Assembly (NCBI GenBank): GCA_016929415.1
Contig: JAFGIW010000224.1
Coordinates: forward strand, 1 to 50,020
DNA: 50,020 nucleotides
Direction: 5' to 3'
From: Chitinispirillaceae bacterium
GTDB taxonomy: Bacteria; Fibrobacterota; Chitinivibrionia; Chitinivibrionales; Chitinispirillaceae
The notes beneath the pieces were generated by a model. It was not told the origin of the DNA, searched no databases, and saw only the letters and a program-made list of their open reading frames with translations. The number at the start of each line of letters is the position of its first letter. Position 1 is the first letter of the stretch. This document shows positions 16,221 to 24,684 of this stretch, one piece after another. The translations under genes were made by a program, and so were the position numbers.

Positions 16221-18058
16221 TTTACACCTGCTTCCTGCCCTGGTGAAGCTTGAGAGAGCTCCAGAGTAAATGATCGTGAGACACCGTATTCGGTAATCAG
16301 AAACACCACCTTATCCTTGTAGATTTTCAGCACTTTACCTTTTTCGACCGGGTCGTGTTCCCGGAAAGAGAACGGACGGTTTCCGTTCTGCTTGTCTTCA
16401 CATAAAACGATATGATCTTCATCGTCAAAAAGAACGCCCACGAGGGTCAGGTTTTCGACGAAAGGAAGACCTCTCAACGAAACCGAACTGGAAACAATCG
16501 GTTTGAATGGGTCACGTCCGCCAGCCTGATAGCGAATCATCCGTTTCTGGGCACCGGGGGGATCGATGTTTTGATTGTCGTTACGTGCAGGGATTTCCCC
16601 GGTCATCACCGCCGGTACGGCGGGTGAAACGGACGGCGATACGGCAACACGCGAGACCATGGTTATTGACGAAGGTGGCTCAATGGCCTGAGTGACCTGT
16701 GTATCCTTTGGCCGGTCAAGGGCGCTGTCCCGGCTGATTGAATCGTCACCGGCGTTTCTGTCGCGTAGAAATGCTGCGGCAACGTAGCCGGTGAGGCCCC
16801 GAACCTCCACCTTGTACCAGTCGCCACTTTTTTCCACTGCGGTTACGGCATTTCCCCGTGAAAGTTTTCCCGCCACCGCTGCGGTACGTGAAGGTGAGGA
16901 ACGAAGGTTGAGCCTATTAGCTGTTACGATCATCGGAGCCCTGACCGCCGCCGCATCGGTTGCCGGTTCCGGCGGCGTTTGAGCCGCAGGGGACGGAACT
17001 TCGACCTCTGCCGTCGGTACTGCGTCGGCCGGTGGTTCTACAGGCGGTTCTTTTATTGCAAACGTTTTTTCCCTGGCGAGTTTCACGCCTGCATCATGAC
17101 GGGCCCTTTTTCCCAATGATTGCATATCCATGTTGTACGAAGGAACATCGTAAAATTGATAATTCCATGACAAGCCGTGTCCCGATGTCCAGAGCGTCGC
17201 CTTCCGGTTGTCACGATGCATGACAAATAACGATACAATAGCGCCATGGGTAAAGGCGACGCTGAAATTCGATTCGATATGAGCGGTGTCGATGAGCACC
17301 GACACGTCGAGCACTGTACCTGTACCACCTTCCCGGCCGTATTCCCGCAGTGAGACCCGTTTAAATGCTCCATTTTCAGGGAGCGAGAGCCGTTTGCTCC
17401 CGACCCCGTTACGGACGTTTTCCACGGTTACCGTAACGGTAGTGCCGCTTCGGTGCAGGCTGCAGGAAACCTCGGTATCGAACTCAAGAGCAAGTTCACC
17501 AATCTGGCCCCGCTGGAGAAAACGAATGTTTTCAAGGCGGCCCTGCCGCTCCGGTCCTTTTTCAGGTTGAGCGACCGCCGGCGTGACGGGGGAGCTGCGG
17601 GGAGCATTCTGTGCGGTGTTCCATGTAAAGGGCTGCACCGGCTCGTCGGAAAGAAGTGCGATCCATTGCGTGTTTTTCTGCAGTGCCTTTACCGGCAGTT
17701 TGACATTCCGTTTCAAAACGATGGTCACCTCAACCGTCGAATTTTTCTTTTCAGCGGCAGAGATACTTCGCAGCGGTGAAGCTGCGGAAAAATTGCCGTA
17801 GGAGAACTCCGGCAATCCGTAAACGCACCCTTTCAGACGGGCGACCACCGATTTTTCAATTCCGGAAAATTCAGCGGCAAAAGGCGCATCGGCGGAAAAC
17901 GAAATGGCGACGCCGCGTTCGCCGCCGATGATGCGGATTTCCGAAACGACGGGAAGCGACAGTGAGAACCGAGCTGTGATCAAAAGCACCATGACCGTTC
18001 CATACAGAAGCCGGGTGCACGCTACAAAGAAGTGACGAAGAGCTGATCGGTGTTCCAT
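16217..18058 (-). CDS. pilP: Fused AMIN-AMIN-SH3b-PilP pilus alignment protein
   Basis: PilP links the inner-membrane PilN/PilO pair to the PilQ secretin. Here the 613-residue protein has an N-terminal membrane anchor or signal (~10-35), AMIN-like domains at ~38-135 and ~174-285, a Pro/Ala/Glu-rich linker, a bacterial SH3b domain at ~376-433 (NRLNLRSSPSRTAAVAGKLS, GDWYKVEVRGLTGYVAAAFL), a Ser/Pro linker, and a PilP-like domain at ~510-602 (AGGRDPFKPI, ENLTLVGVLF, FREHDPVEKGKVLKIYKDKV). AMIN and SH3b domains typically bind peptidoglycan, so the protein probably anchors the pilus machine to the cell wall. It lies 4 nt from pilO and overlaps pilQ. The PilP length is usually ~180 residues, so the fusion is unusual. 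Confidence 0.86.
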   Translation of the reverse strand: MEHRSALRHFFVACTRLLYGTVMVLLITARFSLSLPVVSEIRIIGGERGVAISFSADAPFAAEFSGIEKSVVARLKGCVYGLPEFSYGNFSAASPLRSISAAEKKNSTVEVTIVLKRNVKLPVKALQKNTQWIALLSDEPVQPFTWNTAQNAPRSSPVTPAVAQPEKGPERQGRLENIRFLQRGQIGELALEFDTEVSCSLHRSGTTVTVTVENVRNGVGSKRLSLPENGAFKRVSLREYGREGGTGTVLDVSVLIDTAHIESNFSVAFTHGAIVSLFVMHRDNRKATLWTSGHGLSWNYQFYDVPSYNMDMQSLGKRARHDAGVKLAREKTFAIKEPPVEPPADAVPTAEVEVPSPAAQTPPEPATDAAAVRAPMIVTANRLNLRSSPSRTAAVAGKLSRGNAVTAVEKSGDWYKVEVRGLTGYVAAAFLRDRNAGDDSISRDSALDRPKDTQVTQAIEPPSSITMVSRVAVSPSVSPAVPAVMTGEIPARNDNQNIDPPGAQKRMIRYQAGGRDPFKPIVSSSVSLRGLPFVENLTLVGVLFDDEDHIVLCEDKQNGNRPFSFREHDPVEKGKVLKIYKDKVVFLITEYGVSRSFTLELSQASPGQEAGVK

Positions 18059-18062
18059 AGGG

Positions 18063-18656
18063 TTATCTTTTTGATGAAAATGTCGTCATTTCAAAATTTG
18101 CCACAACCGTTGCCATCTCGAAGCCGCCATGATCGCCCGTTGTCGTTTCGTTATAACCGGGATTGGCGGCGACATTCATTGCCGACAGGTTGATTATCAG
18201 GGTAAAATTGGCGAGAAAGGCAAAGAAATCAGCCAGTTCATGATACCCTCCTTCGACCATGATGGAATAGTGGTTTTCAACGAAATATTCCCGTTCGACA
18301 TCGGGCATCGGGTTGAACTTCGTCGTCATAATCCCCGAGGCACGCCCCACCGAGGTCAGTTCTCTGATGAGCTTCGGAATCTCTTTCGAATCGGGGAATA
18401 TTGATTTAAGGGAATCAAGCCGGTGCTGCGCGGCAAGAAGCTCTTCACGAAGCTGCGCCAACTGCGGTTTGAGCGCCTGAATGATCCGGAGCGTGTCCTG
18501 TTTGGCAACAAGTTGCTTCCTAAGCTCCGTACGTTCCTTCAGCACAGGCGTAAGCATCTGGGTGTACCAGTAATACACACCGCCGCCCGTAAGCAGGATC
18601 ACCAGCAGCGGAACGCGCAGCCGCGGGTCTTTTATATCGAATTTTATTTTTTTCAT
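18063..18656 (-). CDS. pilO: Type IV pilus inner-membrane protein PilO
   Basis: The 197-residue protein has a short cytoplasmic N-terminus, one membrane helix (VPLLVILLTGGGVYYWYTQM), a coiled coil (~40-85) and a C-terminal ferredoxin-like PilO domain. It contains VEGGYHELADFFAFLANFT, a PilO hallmark (GxYHxLxxFL). PilO pairs with PilN in the periplasm and positions PilP. It starts 4 nt inside pilN's end (overlap 18653-18656) and ends 4 nt before the PilP gene. Length and order fit the family. Confidence 0.93.
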   Translation of the reverse strand: MKKIKFDIKDPRLRVPLLVILLTGGGVYYWYTQMLTPVLKERTELRKQLVAKQDTLRIIQALKPQLAQLREELLAAQHRLDSLKSIFPDSKEIPKLIRELTSVGRASGIMTTKFNPMPDVEREYFVENHYSIMVEGGYHELADFFAFLANFTLIINLSAMNVAANPGYNETTTGDHGGFEMATVVANFEMTTFSSKR

Positions 18657-19267
18657 TGCGCCCCCACCCCGTTCCCCGCCGCCTGAGCAGAAGCGGTAAG
18701 ATAGGCATTATCGTTGACGGCACATGAAACAAGAAAGCGGAATATCCGCTCGTGACGGCTGAGTTGTTCGATTTGCGAAAGATCAATCGAAGAAATATAG
18801 GGACAATCCTTGAGGTTCGACATGAAATTCGCGACCTCGGGAAATGAGAAGCTGCGCCCCTCGATATGAATGACCGGCGGCGTGCTCATCTCTTCCTTGA
18901 TGGAAATCAGCCAGGTGTATTCAGGAAGACGGTTTGACAGCTCTTCCATCAAACGTACCCATCGCTCACGGTTGACATCGATCAGTTCCAGCCCGCGGAT
19001 TTTTCCCTGAATCACCCGTTTGTCTTCCTGCAGGCGGTTTATTTCGTTTTGTATAGGCCGATTCTGTTCGATGCTTGCCTGGACGGTCTTTATTTCATTA
19101 CGATGCATCCATACCGAGTTTTGCAGGCCGATGAATACCAACGCAAGTGATATCGCGATGACTCCGGCGATGATGAGCGGATAGGCAACTTCTCTTTTTA
19201 TCTGGAATTTTTTGTGATGTACCCGGTATTCCGCAGGGAGCAGATTTATTTCGATGCGTTCGATCAT
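18653..19267 (-). CDS. pilN: Type IV pilus inner-membrane protein PilN
   Basis: The first residues contain IEINLLPAEYR, the PilN motif (INLLP) that docks into the cytoplasmic groove of PilM. A single membrane helix follows (PLIIAGVIAISLALVFIGL), then a coiled coil and a periplasmic domain with RLPEYTWLISI and VANFMSNLKDCPYI, as in the PilN/GspL family. The 204 residues match the family length. Its ATG overlaps the pilM stop by 4 nt (19264-19267), and its end overlaps pilO. Confidence 0.93.
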   Translation of the reverse strand: MIERIEINLLPAEYRVHHKKFQIKREVAYPLIIAGVIAISLALVFIGLQNSVWMHRNEIKTVQASIEQNRPIQNEINRLQEDKRVIQGKIRGLELIDVNRERWVRLMEELSNRLPEYTWLISIKEEMSTPPVIHIEGRSFSFPEVANFMSNLKDCPYISSIDLSQIEQLSRHERIFRFLVSCAVNDNAYLTASAQAAGNGVGAQ

Positions 19268-20334
19268 TCGACTTCCACCTTCCGCAGCGCGAGCCCGATA
19301 GCCACCGTCAATAATGCCGAAATGCTTTGCGGATCAATAGATCCGAAAAGGCCGGGGTCGTACTGAATGAACGCAAGCGGATTGGCGAGTTGAACGGATG
19401 CCTGATGGCGCTTTTCCATAAAATCAACAATGTGAGGAATATAGGCGCCCCCGCCCGAAAGGACGATTCTGTCGATGGAATCGCTTTTTTCGGAGCTCTT
19501 GAAATAGGAAAACGCCAGATCGATTCCGGAAGAAAGTTCTTCAGCTGCATATTCTATGCTTTGTTGCAGCTTGGTCTGGTCGATCGATGTGGTACTGCGC
19601 CCTTTCAAAACAAGGGCAGCATCATCGCCGGAAAGCCCGAGGGTGCGCTGAAGGGTCTTATTGAAAAAATCACCTGCCGTGGAAATGTCCCGAGCCGAAT
19701 GATAAATTCCGTCTTTGATGAAGGTGACATTGGTGAGATCGTGTCCGATATTGATGAGTGCGGTTACCCCTGCGGGCGGAAGCCCGGCCGATTCCAATGC
19801 GTAACAATTGTTGATGGCGAATGCATCGACATCCACGATGACCGGTTTCAGACCGGCCTCATAAAGCATGTCGAGGTACGTTTGCATTACCTGGTTCTTT
19901 GCCGCTACGAGAAGTACTTCGATCTCGTTGGTTTCGGAATTGCGGTGCAGGATTTTATAATCGAGCGTGATGTCGTCGACATCAAAGGGGCTGCGCTGGC
20001 CGGCCTCCCATAAAATGAGCTCCTCCGCATTTTCACCCGGGTCAATTTTAAAGGTGAATTTGTCCGATATGATGCCATGTCCCGACATCGAAAACACAAT
20101 CTCGACGATGGAGGGATCACACTCATTGACAAGCTTTGTGAGGACTTCAATGAGAACGTCCCTTTTTTTGATTTCGCTTCCCTCGATGGTTCCCGGCGGG
20201 AGTTCCTTGATGCCGGTTGCTTCGAGAAAATATCCGTCTTTCAAATGGCGCAGCTTGACTAGTTTAATCGAGTTGTTTCCGATGTCCAGGGCGGTCGTCG
20301 ACGACTGCCCCCGTAGTTTTCCTAGTATATTCAT
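19264..20334 (-). CDS. pilM: Type IV pilus actin-like ATPase PilM
   Basis: PilM is a cytoplasmic actin-like protein that binds the PilN N-terminus. The ATP-binding phosphate loop is ALDIGNNSIKLVKL near residue 15, and the adenosine loop is LSGGGAYIPHIVDFM near residue 300. The stretch DLTNVTFIKDGIYHSARDIS is typical. Of two in-frame ATGs, 20334 has AGGA at 8 nt and is preferred; 20340 is only 2 nt from it. The 356 residues match the family. First gene of the pilMNOPQ operon. Confidence 0.93.
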   Translation of the reverse strand: MNILGKLRGQSSTTALDIGNNSIKLVKLRHLKDGYFLEATGIKELPPGTIEGSEIKKRDVLIEVLTKLVNECDPSIVEIVFSMSGHGIISDKFTFKIDPGENAEELILWEAGQRSPFDVDDITLDYKILHRNSETNEIEVLLVAAKNQVMQTYLDMLYEAGLKPVIVDVDAFAINNCYALESAGLPPAGVTALINIGHDLTNVTFIKDGIYHSARDISTAGDFFNKTLQRTLGLSGDDAALVLKGRSTTSIDQTKLQQSIEYAAEELSSGIDLAFSYFKSSEKSDSIDRIVLSGGGAYIPHIVDFMEKRHQASVQLANPLAFIQYDPGLFGSIDPQSISALLTVAIGLALRKVEVE

Positions 20335-20429
20335 CCGCATGGTCCTGCCAAAAGATACGCCGAAAAAAAGCTACGTAAAAACAATCTCTCTCGCCATTTT
20401 GCGACGGTGAAAAAACATGCCATTATATA

Positions 20430-20458
20430 TATGTATCAATAAGGCAAAAATTTGTCAA
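20430..20458 (-). promoter_or_regulatory. Candidate promoter of the pilMNOPQ operon
   Basis: A perfect TTGACA on the minus strand (20458-20453) is followed after 17 nt by TACATA (20435-20430); a better TATAAT lies further downstream (20427-20422) at an unsuitable distance. The region to pilM is AT-rich and holds a 90-nt leader. Confidence 0.5.
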
Positions 20459-20550
20459 CAGAAAAATCACCTTCTTTTACACACATAAGATAAAATACGG
20501 CGGATCACCGGCAGCAGGGAACGGTAACCGCCTCAGGTGTACACATATTA

Positions 20551-20973
20551 TTAGTGCAAGCTTACACGCACCCACGACGTGTCGGGCCCGATAGTATTCA
20601 ACCGTAAAACACACTCCCGCTGTTCGGTGACTGAACCGGCGTGACCCTCGGAGCGAAGAGCAAGAAAAACCGTGTCGTTCCGCACGTACCGGTTTAAGGA
20701 AACCCTGTACCACCCTTCCTCATACTCCTTTCTCGGGATGCCGTCGATTGCAGACGGACCGGCCTGTACCTTCTGTAAGGCAACCATAAGTCCGTATTCA
20801 CTTATCTCCAAAGCTTTACGATGGTTTATCTGCTGGTTCCGCCCGAATTGGTGAAGCAGGCTGTAAATTGCACCGCCGACAATACATAAGGTAATCAAAA
20901 CGATAACGGCCCGTAAACGTACGCCGCCCTGTTCGGGTGATGGTTGTTCCTGACGTGGCATATCTTTCTTCAT
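20551..20973 (-). CDS. PilX/GspK-like single-span membrane protein
   Basis: This 140-residue protein has a hydrophobic N-terminal helix (LRAVIVLITLCIVGGAIYSLL) directly after a Gly-Gly, followed by ALEISEYGLMVALQKVQ. The A..ISE.GL pattern after the helix is like PilX and GspK minor pilins, which read RA..AAEAGL at that place. The remainder is a small polar domain (EEGWYRVSLNRYVRND) ending in beta-like sequence. A Glu at position 5 of the mature pilin is not visible, so processing by prepilin peptidase is uncertain. GGAG stands 9 nt before the ATG. It is next to the pilus operon but separated from pilM by a promoter. Confidence 0.65.
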   Translation of the reverse strand: MKKDMPRQEQPSPEQGGVRLRAVIVLITLCIVGGAIYSLLHQFGRNQQINHRKALEISEYGLMVALQKVQAGPSAIDGIPRKEYEEGWYRVSLNRYVRNDTVFLALRSEGHAGSVTEQRECVLRLNTIGPDTSWVRVSLH

Positions 20974-21014
20974 AGCGAACCGCTCCGCAGTATAGCTGTT
21001 GTAAATAATGACGC

Positions 21015-22178
21015 CTAGCGTATCTGGCTTTGCTGGCGCTGTTTTTCAAAGATAAATTTCACGATCCGATCGCGGTTATGCTGTTCGATCGACAGGAATT
21101 GAATGTGATGACGATACCATGTCGCCGATTTACCTTCCTGAAGGCTTACCCGCAACACCTTCCCGGTAATGCCCGAAAACACCCCTGTAGTAAGCGAAAA
21201 CTGCATCGAAACAATATCACCAGGCACAAAAGGCTTCTCATAAAGAAAGCTTAGGCCGCCTCCACTGATGTCGGAAAGTTTTGCATCAACATGGAGGGCG
21301 AACGGTTCGGGTGCCGCCGCTTCCTGCGGTGGAACGACCCGGACCCTGATCGATAAATTGACTTCAATACGGACATACTGCCGCATCTGGTTCCGTCTGA
21401 GATGAAGCGTATGCAGGCAGTCGATGGCCGACGGTGAGTCAATGCGGCGGATTCCAACCTGCACGCCGTAGACGCCGTCACCTTGCCGGGCGAAAGCAAG
21501 CTTCACCTCCTGTCCACTTGAGAAATTGACTGTATCTTCATTGTCAATGTTATACTGCAACCTGAAAAAAGTCTCTCTATTCATCACAACAACCGCATGT
21601 TGAACGAGGGGGGCGGACCCCGTTGTTTTAAACACCGTCATCACCTGGCCGACTTCGACATTGCGCGTTGAAAGGAGCGGATGTTCCAAGGGGAGATAGC
21701 CATAACCAAGCTTTTTTCGGATTCCGGAAAGTGTTTTCTCATCATCTTCAAGAAGATCGGAATCATTTTTCATTAACAGTAACAAACGTACCTCGGCGTC
21801 GATACAGCGTTCGAAAAGAGACGCTGACTGAAAAATGGTGTGCGGGTGCGGTATCACCTCATGCGTGAGGAGCTGCTGGAGCCGTTTTGTTTCGGATGGA
21901 TAGAGATCGGATTTCAGGGCATGGTTATAAAAGAGGTTATTCGACATCTCCTCCCGGTCATGCTTGATCTTCAGCTGCATGCGTACATACAAAATTATCA
22001 TGACAAGCAGCAATGAAGCCAGTATAAGAGCGACACTCGCGATAATAGAGGTGGTTGCTCCCTCCCAGCCGATCTGTTCGATCAGGCTCTCCCCGAAGAC
22101 CGCAGAGGAACTACCGGCAAGCACTGCCGAAAACAAGGCTTTTTGTAAATTCTTTATACCCGCGGCTACCGTTTCCAT
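21015..22178 (-). CDS. Membrane-anchored PilZ-domain protein
   Basis: PilZ domains bind cyclic di-GMP. The product has one membrane helix (IIASVALILASLLLVMIILYVRM), a helical middle region and a C-terminal PilZ domain. The PilZ RxxxR motif is present (LRRNQMRQYVRI), and the second motif is DISGGGLSFL (D/NxSxxG). I infer binding of c-di-GMP. The start at ATG 22178 places a short N-terminus before the helix and leaves space for a divergent promoter; a longer frame to 22280 overlaps the divergent region. It lies upstream of the pilin-like gene and pilM, so it could couple c-di-GMP levels to pilus function. No conserved catalytic domain is seen. Confidence 0.8.
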   Translation of the reverse strand: METVAAGIKNLQKALFSAVLAGSSSAVFGESLIEQIGWEGATTSIIASVALILASLLLVMIILYVRMQLKIKHDREEMSNNLFYNHALKSDLYPSETKRLQQLLTHEVIPHPHTIFQSASLFERCIDAEVRLLLLMKNDSDLLEDDEKTLSGIRKKLGYGYLPLEHPLLSTRNVEVGQVMTVFKTTGSAPLVQHAVVVMNRETFFRLQYNIDNEDTVNFSSGQEVKLAFARQGDGVYGVQVGIRRIDSPSAIDCLHTLHLRRNQMRQYVRIEVNLSIRVRVVPPQEAAAPEPFALHVDAKLSDISGGGLSFLYEKPFVPGDIVSMQFSLTTGVFSGITGKVLRVSLQEGKSATWYRHHIQFLSIEQHNRDRIVKFIFEKQRQQSQIR

Positions 22179-22358
22179 CACTTCAAATGTATAATCGAAA
22201 CCGGATTTTGTCGATGATTTTCTGGAAGGATAAAAGAATATAAGAATTGTATTGCCGAGATGAAAGTTGTGCAGTATCATATGGTTGCAGAACCGTTTAA
22301 CTGCAGAATCGTTTTATACGGTATGAAAGGATACCCCCCTTTTAGAATCGGTACGGTA

Positions 22359-22679
22359 ATGAAAAAAATTCCGGTGGACAAAATTGAAGACGAGATGGTG
22401 CTTGGCCGCGAAGTCTGCGGTACCGGTGGAAATACACTGCTGACAAAAGGCACCATTCTTTCCCGGGCTCTTGGCCGGCGGCTGCAGAATTGGGGGATCG
22501 CGTCCGTCTATGTTGAGGGTGAGGAGGAACTCCCGCAAGAGGAGAGCGTTGTTACCGTTTCGCCGGAAGAACTTATGCGGCATCTTTCTGAAAAATTCGC
22601 CAAAACCATGAATAATCCGTATATGGAAAAAATATTGAATGCGGTGTACCGTTATCGACTGAAGAAAAGCGGCAAATAG
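22359..22679 (+). CDS. Small HD-GYP-associated N-terminal-domain protein (DUF3391-like)
   Basis: A 106-residue product from ATG 22359 reads KKIPVDKIEDEMVLGREV, then GNTLLTKGTILSRALGRRLQ and SVYVEGEEE. This is the motif of the small domain usually found ahead of HD-GYP phosphodiesterases (KIxxxxLxxGMVLxxDV, GxxLLxxGTxLT). Here it is a stand-alone protein and the HDOD gene follows after 13 nt, so it may act together with that product. Earlier in-frame ATGs at 22260 and 22323 are not excluded, but the domain begins at 22359. No ribosome site of note. Confidence 0.7.
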   Translation: MKKIPVDKIEDEMVLGREVCGTGGNTLLTKGTILSRALGRRLQNWGIASVYVEGEEELPQEESVVTVSPEELMRHLSEKFAKTMNNPYMEKILNAVYRYRLKKSGK

Positions 22680-22692
22680 GACGGAAGCACTC

Positions 22693-23547
22693 ATGGCCCT
22701 GCAGATTTTACAAACGATTGAGAACATCTCTTCGATTCCGACGCTCCCGACGGTGATCGAACGGTTGACCCGTCTTCTGCAGAACCCGAAAACCTCGGCG
22801 GAAGAGGTCGGTAAAGCGATAACAACCGATCAGGCGCTTGCCTCCAAGGTGCTCAAACTGGTGAATTCAGCCTTCTACGGCTTTCCCGGCCGTATAAGCA
22901 CCATCACCCATGCCATTGTCATTCTCGGATTCTCGACGGTGAAGAATGTCGTACTGACCGCTTCGATATTCGACATTTTCCGCAACAAGGGCGAGGGTAT
23001 GGCGGGGTTCGACCTTGAGGATTTCTGGCTCCACTCGATTGCCTGCGGGGCCGCCTCGGCGGCTATTGCGAAACAGATCGGCGGCCTTGAGAAGGAAGAG
23101 TGTTTTATCGCCGGACTCATTCACGACCTTGGAAAACTCATTTTATGCCAATATCTCCCGGATGAATTCCGCAGTGCATTGCAGCACAGCGCCGAAAACC
23201 GCCAACTGCTCTATGAAAGCGAAAAAAAACTGTTCGGCAGTACGCATGCCGAGATCGGAGGGTATCTTACCGAACGGTGGAACCTGCCGACAAACCTCCA
23301 GAATCCCGTCAAGTATCACCACCAACCCTCACCGGCGCACGACAATCATCCCATGACCGCCATCGTTCATTGCGCCGATATTCTCGTGCGGGCCCTCGAT
23401 TACGGGAATGGTGGAGACGCTCATATTCCTTCACTGTCCGAACAGGTAGGGAAGAGCCTTGATCTGGACAGCATCGACCTCGACGCCCTGCTCGACAGTA
23501 TTCATGCCGAGGTTGAAAAAGCGTCGGTGTTCATTCAATGGACCTGA
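22693..23547 (+). CDS. HDOD-domain signalling protein
   Basis: The HDOD domain is a non-catalytic or poorly catalytic relative of HD phosphohydrolases and appears in regulators of motility and c-di-GMP signalling. The sequence has IPTLPTVIERLTRLL at the start, DQALASKVLKLVNSAFYG, and ITHAIVILGFSTVKNVVL, the HDOD pattern. A retained HDLGK motif (FIAGLIHDLGKLILC) is present, as is ERWNLP. The 284 residues fit a single HDOD domain. It is cotranscribed with the small domain upstream and sits close to a PilZ protein and the pilus operon, so a role in surface motility is plausible. Its end overlaps the small convergent gene by 13 nt. Confidence 0.85.
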   Translation: MALQILQTIENISSIPTLPTVIERLTRLLQNPKTSAEEVGKAITTDQALASKVLKLVNSAFYGFPGRISTITHAIVILGFSTVKNVVLTASIFDIFRNKGEGMAGFDLEDFWLHSIACGAASAAIAKQIGGLEKEECFIAGLIHDLGKLILCQYLPDEFRSALQHSAENRQLLYESEKKLFGSTHAEIGGYLTERWNLPTNLQNPVKYHHQPSPAHDNHPMTAIVHCADILVRALDYGNGGDAHIPSLSEQVGKSLDLDSIDLDALLDSIHAEVEKASVFIQWT

Positions 23548-23765
23548 TCGGGCGGCCCTTCCGCAGGACTCCCGCGGTCCGTTTCGTTGTGATCGTCAAG
23601 AGATGGCTGGAGTTTACTTTTCAATAACATTCGCCGCAATTCGTCCCGCCGTTTCTGCTCTTTAACGTGTTCATCGGGCATACGCAGGCTTCGCAGCAGT
23701 ACTACCAGCAGGGCCAATGCAAAAAAGGCGGCGGCAAGCATGATGATTGAAATATCAGGTTCCAT
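23535..23765 (-). CDS. Small single-span membrane protein
   Basis: The 76-residue frame has a membrane helix at ~7-25 (IIMLAAAFFALALLVVLL) followed by a charged tail (EQKRRDELRRMLLKSK). It overlaps gpgS upstream by 11 nt, which is compatible with translational coupling, and the convergent HDOD gene by 13 nt. No homology can be named. The hydrophobic-then-charged pattern and operon position favour a real gene, but no clear ribosome site is seen. Confidence 0.5.
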   Translation of the reverse strand: MEPDISIIMLAAAFFALALLVVLLRSLRMPDEHVKEQKRRDELRRMLLKSKLQPSLDDHNETDRGSPAEGPPDQVH

Positions 23766-24684
23766 GTGACGTTGTACTCGCTGTCAAGTTTTTCGGCGGC
23801 AATCGCATCTCCTCGCACTCGCACGCTTTCCAGATGCCCGCTTTGCACGACTTTATAATTGTATTTCGCGGGTACTTGAGTGTGCAATATCCCTGTTGTT
23901 CGATATAGTTGAAGAAAACCTGCCCGATTTCAAAGGCCATATTCGAGAGTTCCGAAAGGCTGCGATTGCGGTGTGTCCGCATTCCCGTATCGACCTGGCC
24001 GATGGAATTGATCCCGAGCGTGAAATAGTACTCGAGCAGCAGTCCGATCTCCACGCCGTATCCCGAATAAAAATGCATCTTCTCAAGGGTAGAGCGTCGA
24101 ACCGCATACTCCCCCGCCAGTGGCTGGCGCAGTTCGGCGAGCTCCGCAAGGAACAGGTTGAGCAGCGGCCTGACAAGGATTTCCGTAACCCGTCCCCCGG
24201 ATTCATCGCTCGTTCCTGTGGTGCTTTTAAACGGGCGGTGGTACGCAGCCTTTACCAGCTCGAGCCCCTTGTCGTGAAGCAACGCTCCCGCCAGACCGAC
24301 AATAAACCGGTCGTTGAAATCGAGCAGATCGGCATCAATAAAGACGATGATGGAACCGCCGGCGACAAACTGTGACTTCCAAAGCGCAAGGCCTTTGCCG
24401 CGAACCTGCATAAAAGGCCCGATGCCGCCGACGTGTACGACCTTTGCGCCGGCCTCTCGTGCGACCGATGCGGTTGCATCATCAGATGAATCATCCATAA
24501 CGATAACTTCATCGACAAGTCCGGTGGTATCCTTCAGCGTGCGGGTCGCTGCAACGATGGGGCCGATGGTCGATTCCTCATTGAGTGCGGGGATAACGAC
24601 GCTGATTGTTTCATGCAATTGTCGTTTGAGCGCAGTAAGCTCGGAGAGCGGCGGGAAATCTTCATACTTGAAGGTTTGAATCAT
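23755..24684 (-). CDS. gpgS: Glucosyl-3-phosphoglycerate synthase (GpgS)
   Basis: GpgS transfers glucose from an NDP-glucose donor to 3-phosphoglycerate, the first step to glucosylglycerate. The 309-residue sequence has a GT-A fold: VVIPALNEESTIG, EVIVMDDSSDDAT, GKGLALWKS and the DxD metal site VFIDADLLDF. It then reads GRVTEILVRPLLNLFLAELA, QPLAGEYAVRRSTLE and YSGYGVEIGLLLEYY, the order seen in GpgS family members. The usual partner, glucosyl-3-phosphoglycerate phosphatase, is not visible in the window. Its start overlaps the next GT2 gene by 23 nt. Confidence 0.86.
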   Translation of the reverse strand: MIQTFKYEDFPPLSELTALKRQLHETISVVIPALNEESTIGPIVAATRTLKDTTGLVDEVIVMDDSSDDATASVAREAGAKVVHVGGIGPFMQVRGKGLALWKSQFVAGGSIIVFIDADLLDFNDRFIVGLAGALLHDKGLELVKAAYHRPFKSTTGTSDESGGRVTEILVRPLLNLFLAELAELRQPLAGEYAVRRSTLEKMHFYSGYGVEIGLLLEYYFTLGINSIGQVDTGMRTHRNRSLSELSNMAFEIGQVFFNYIEQQGYCTLKYPRNTIIKSCKAGIWKACECEEMRLPPKNLTASTTSHGT

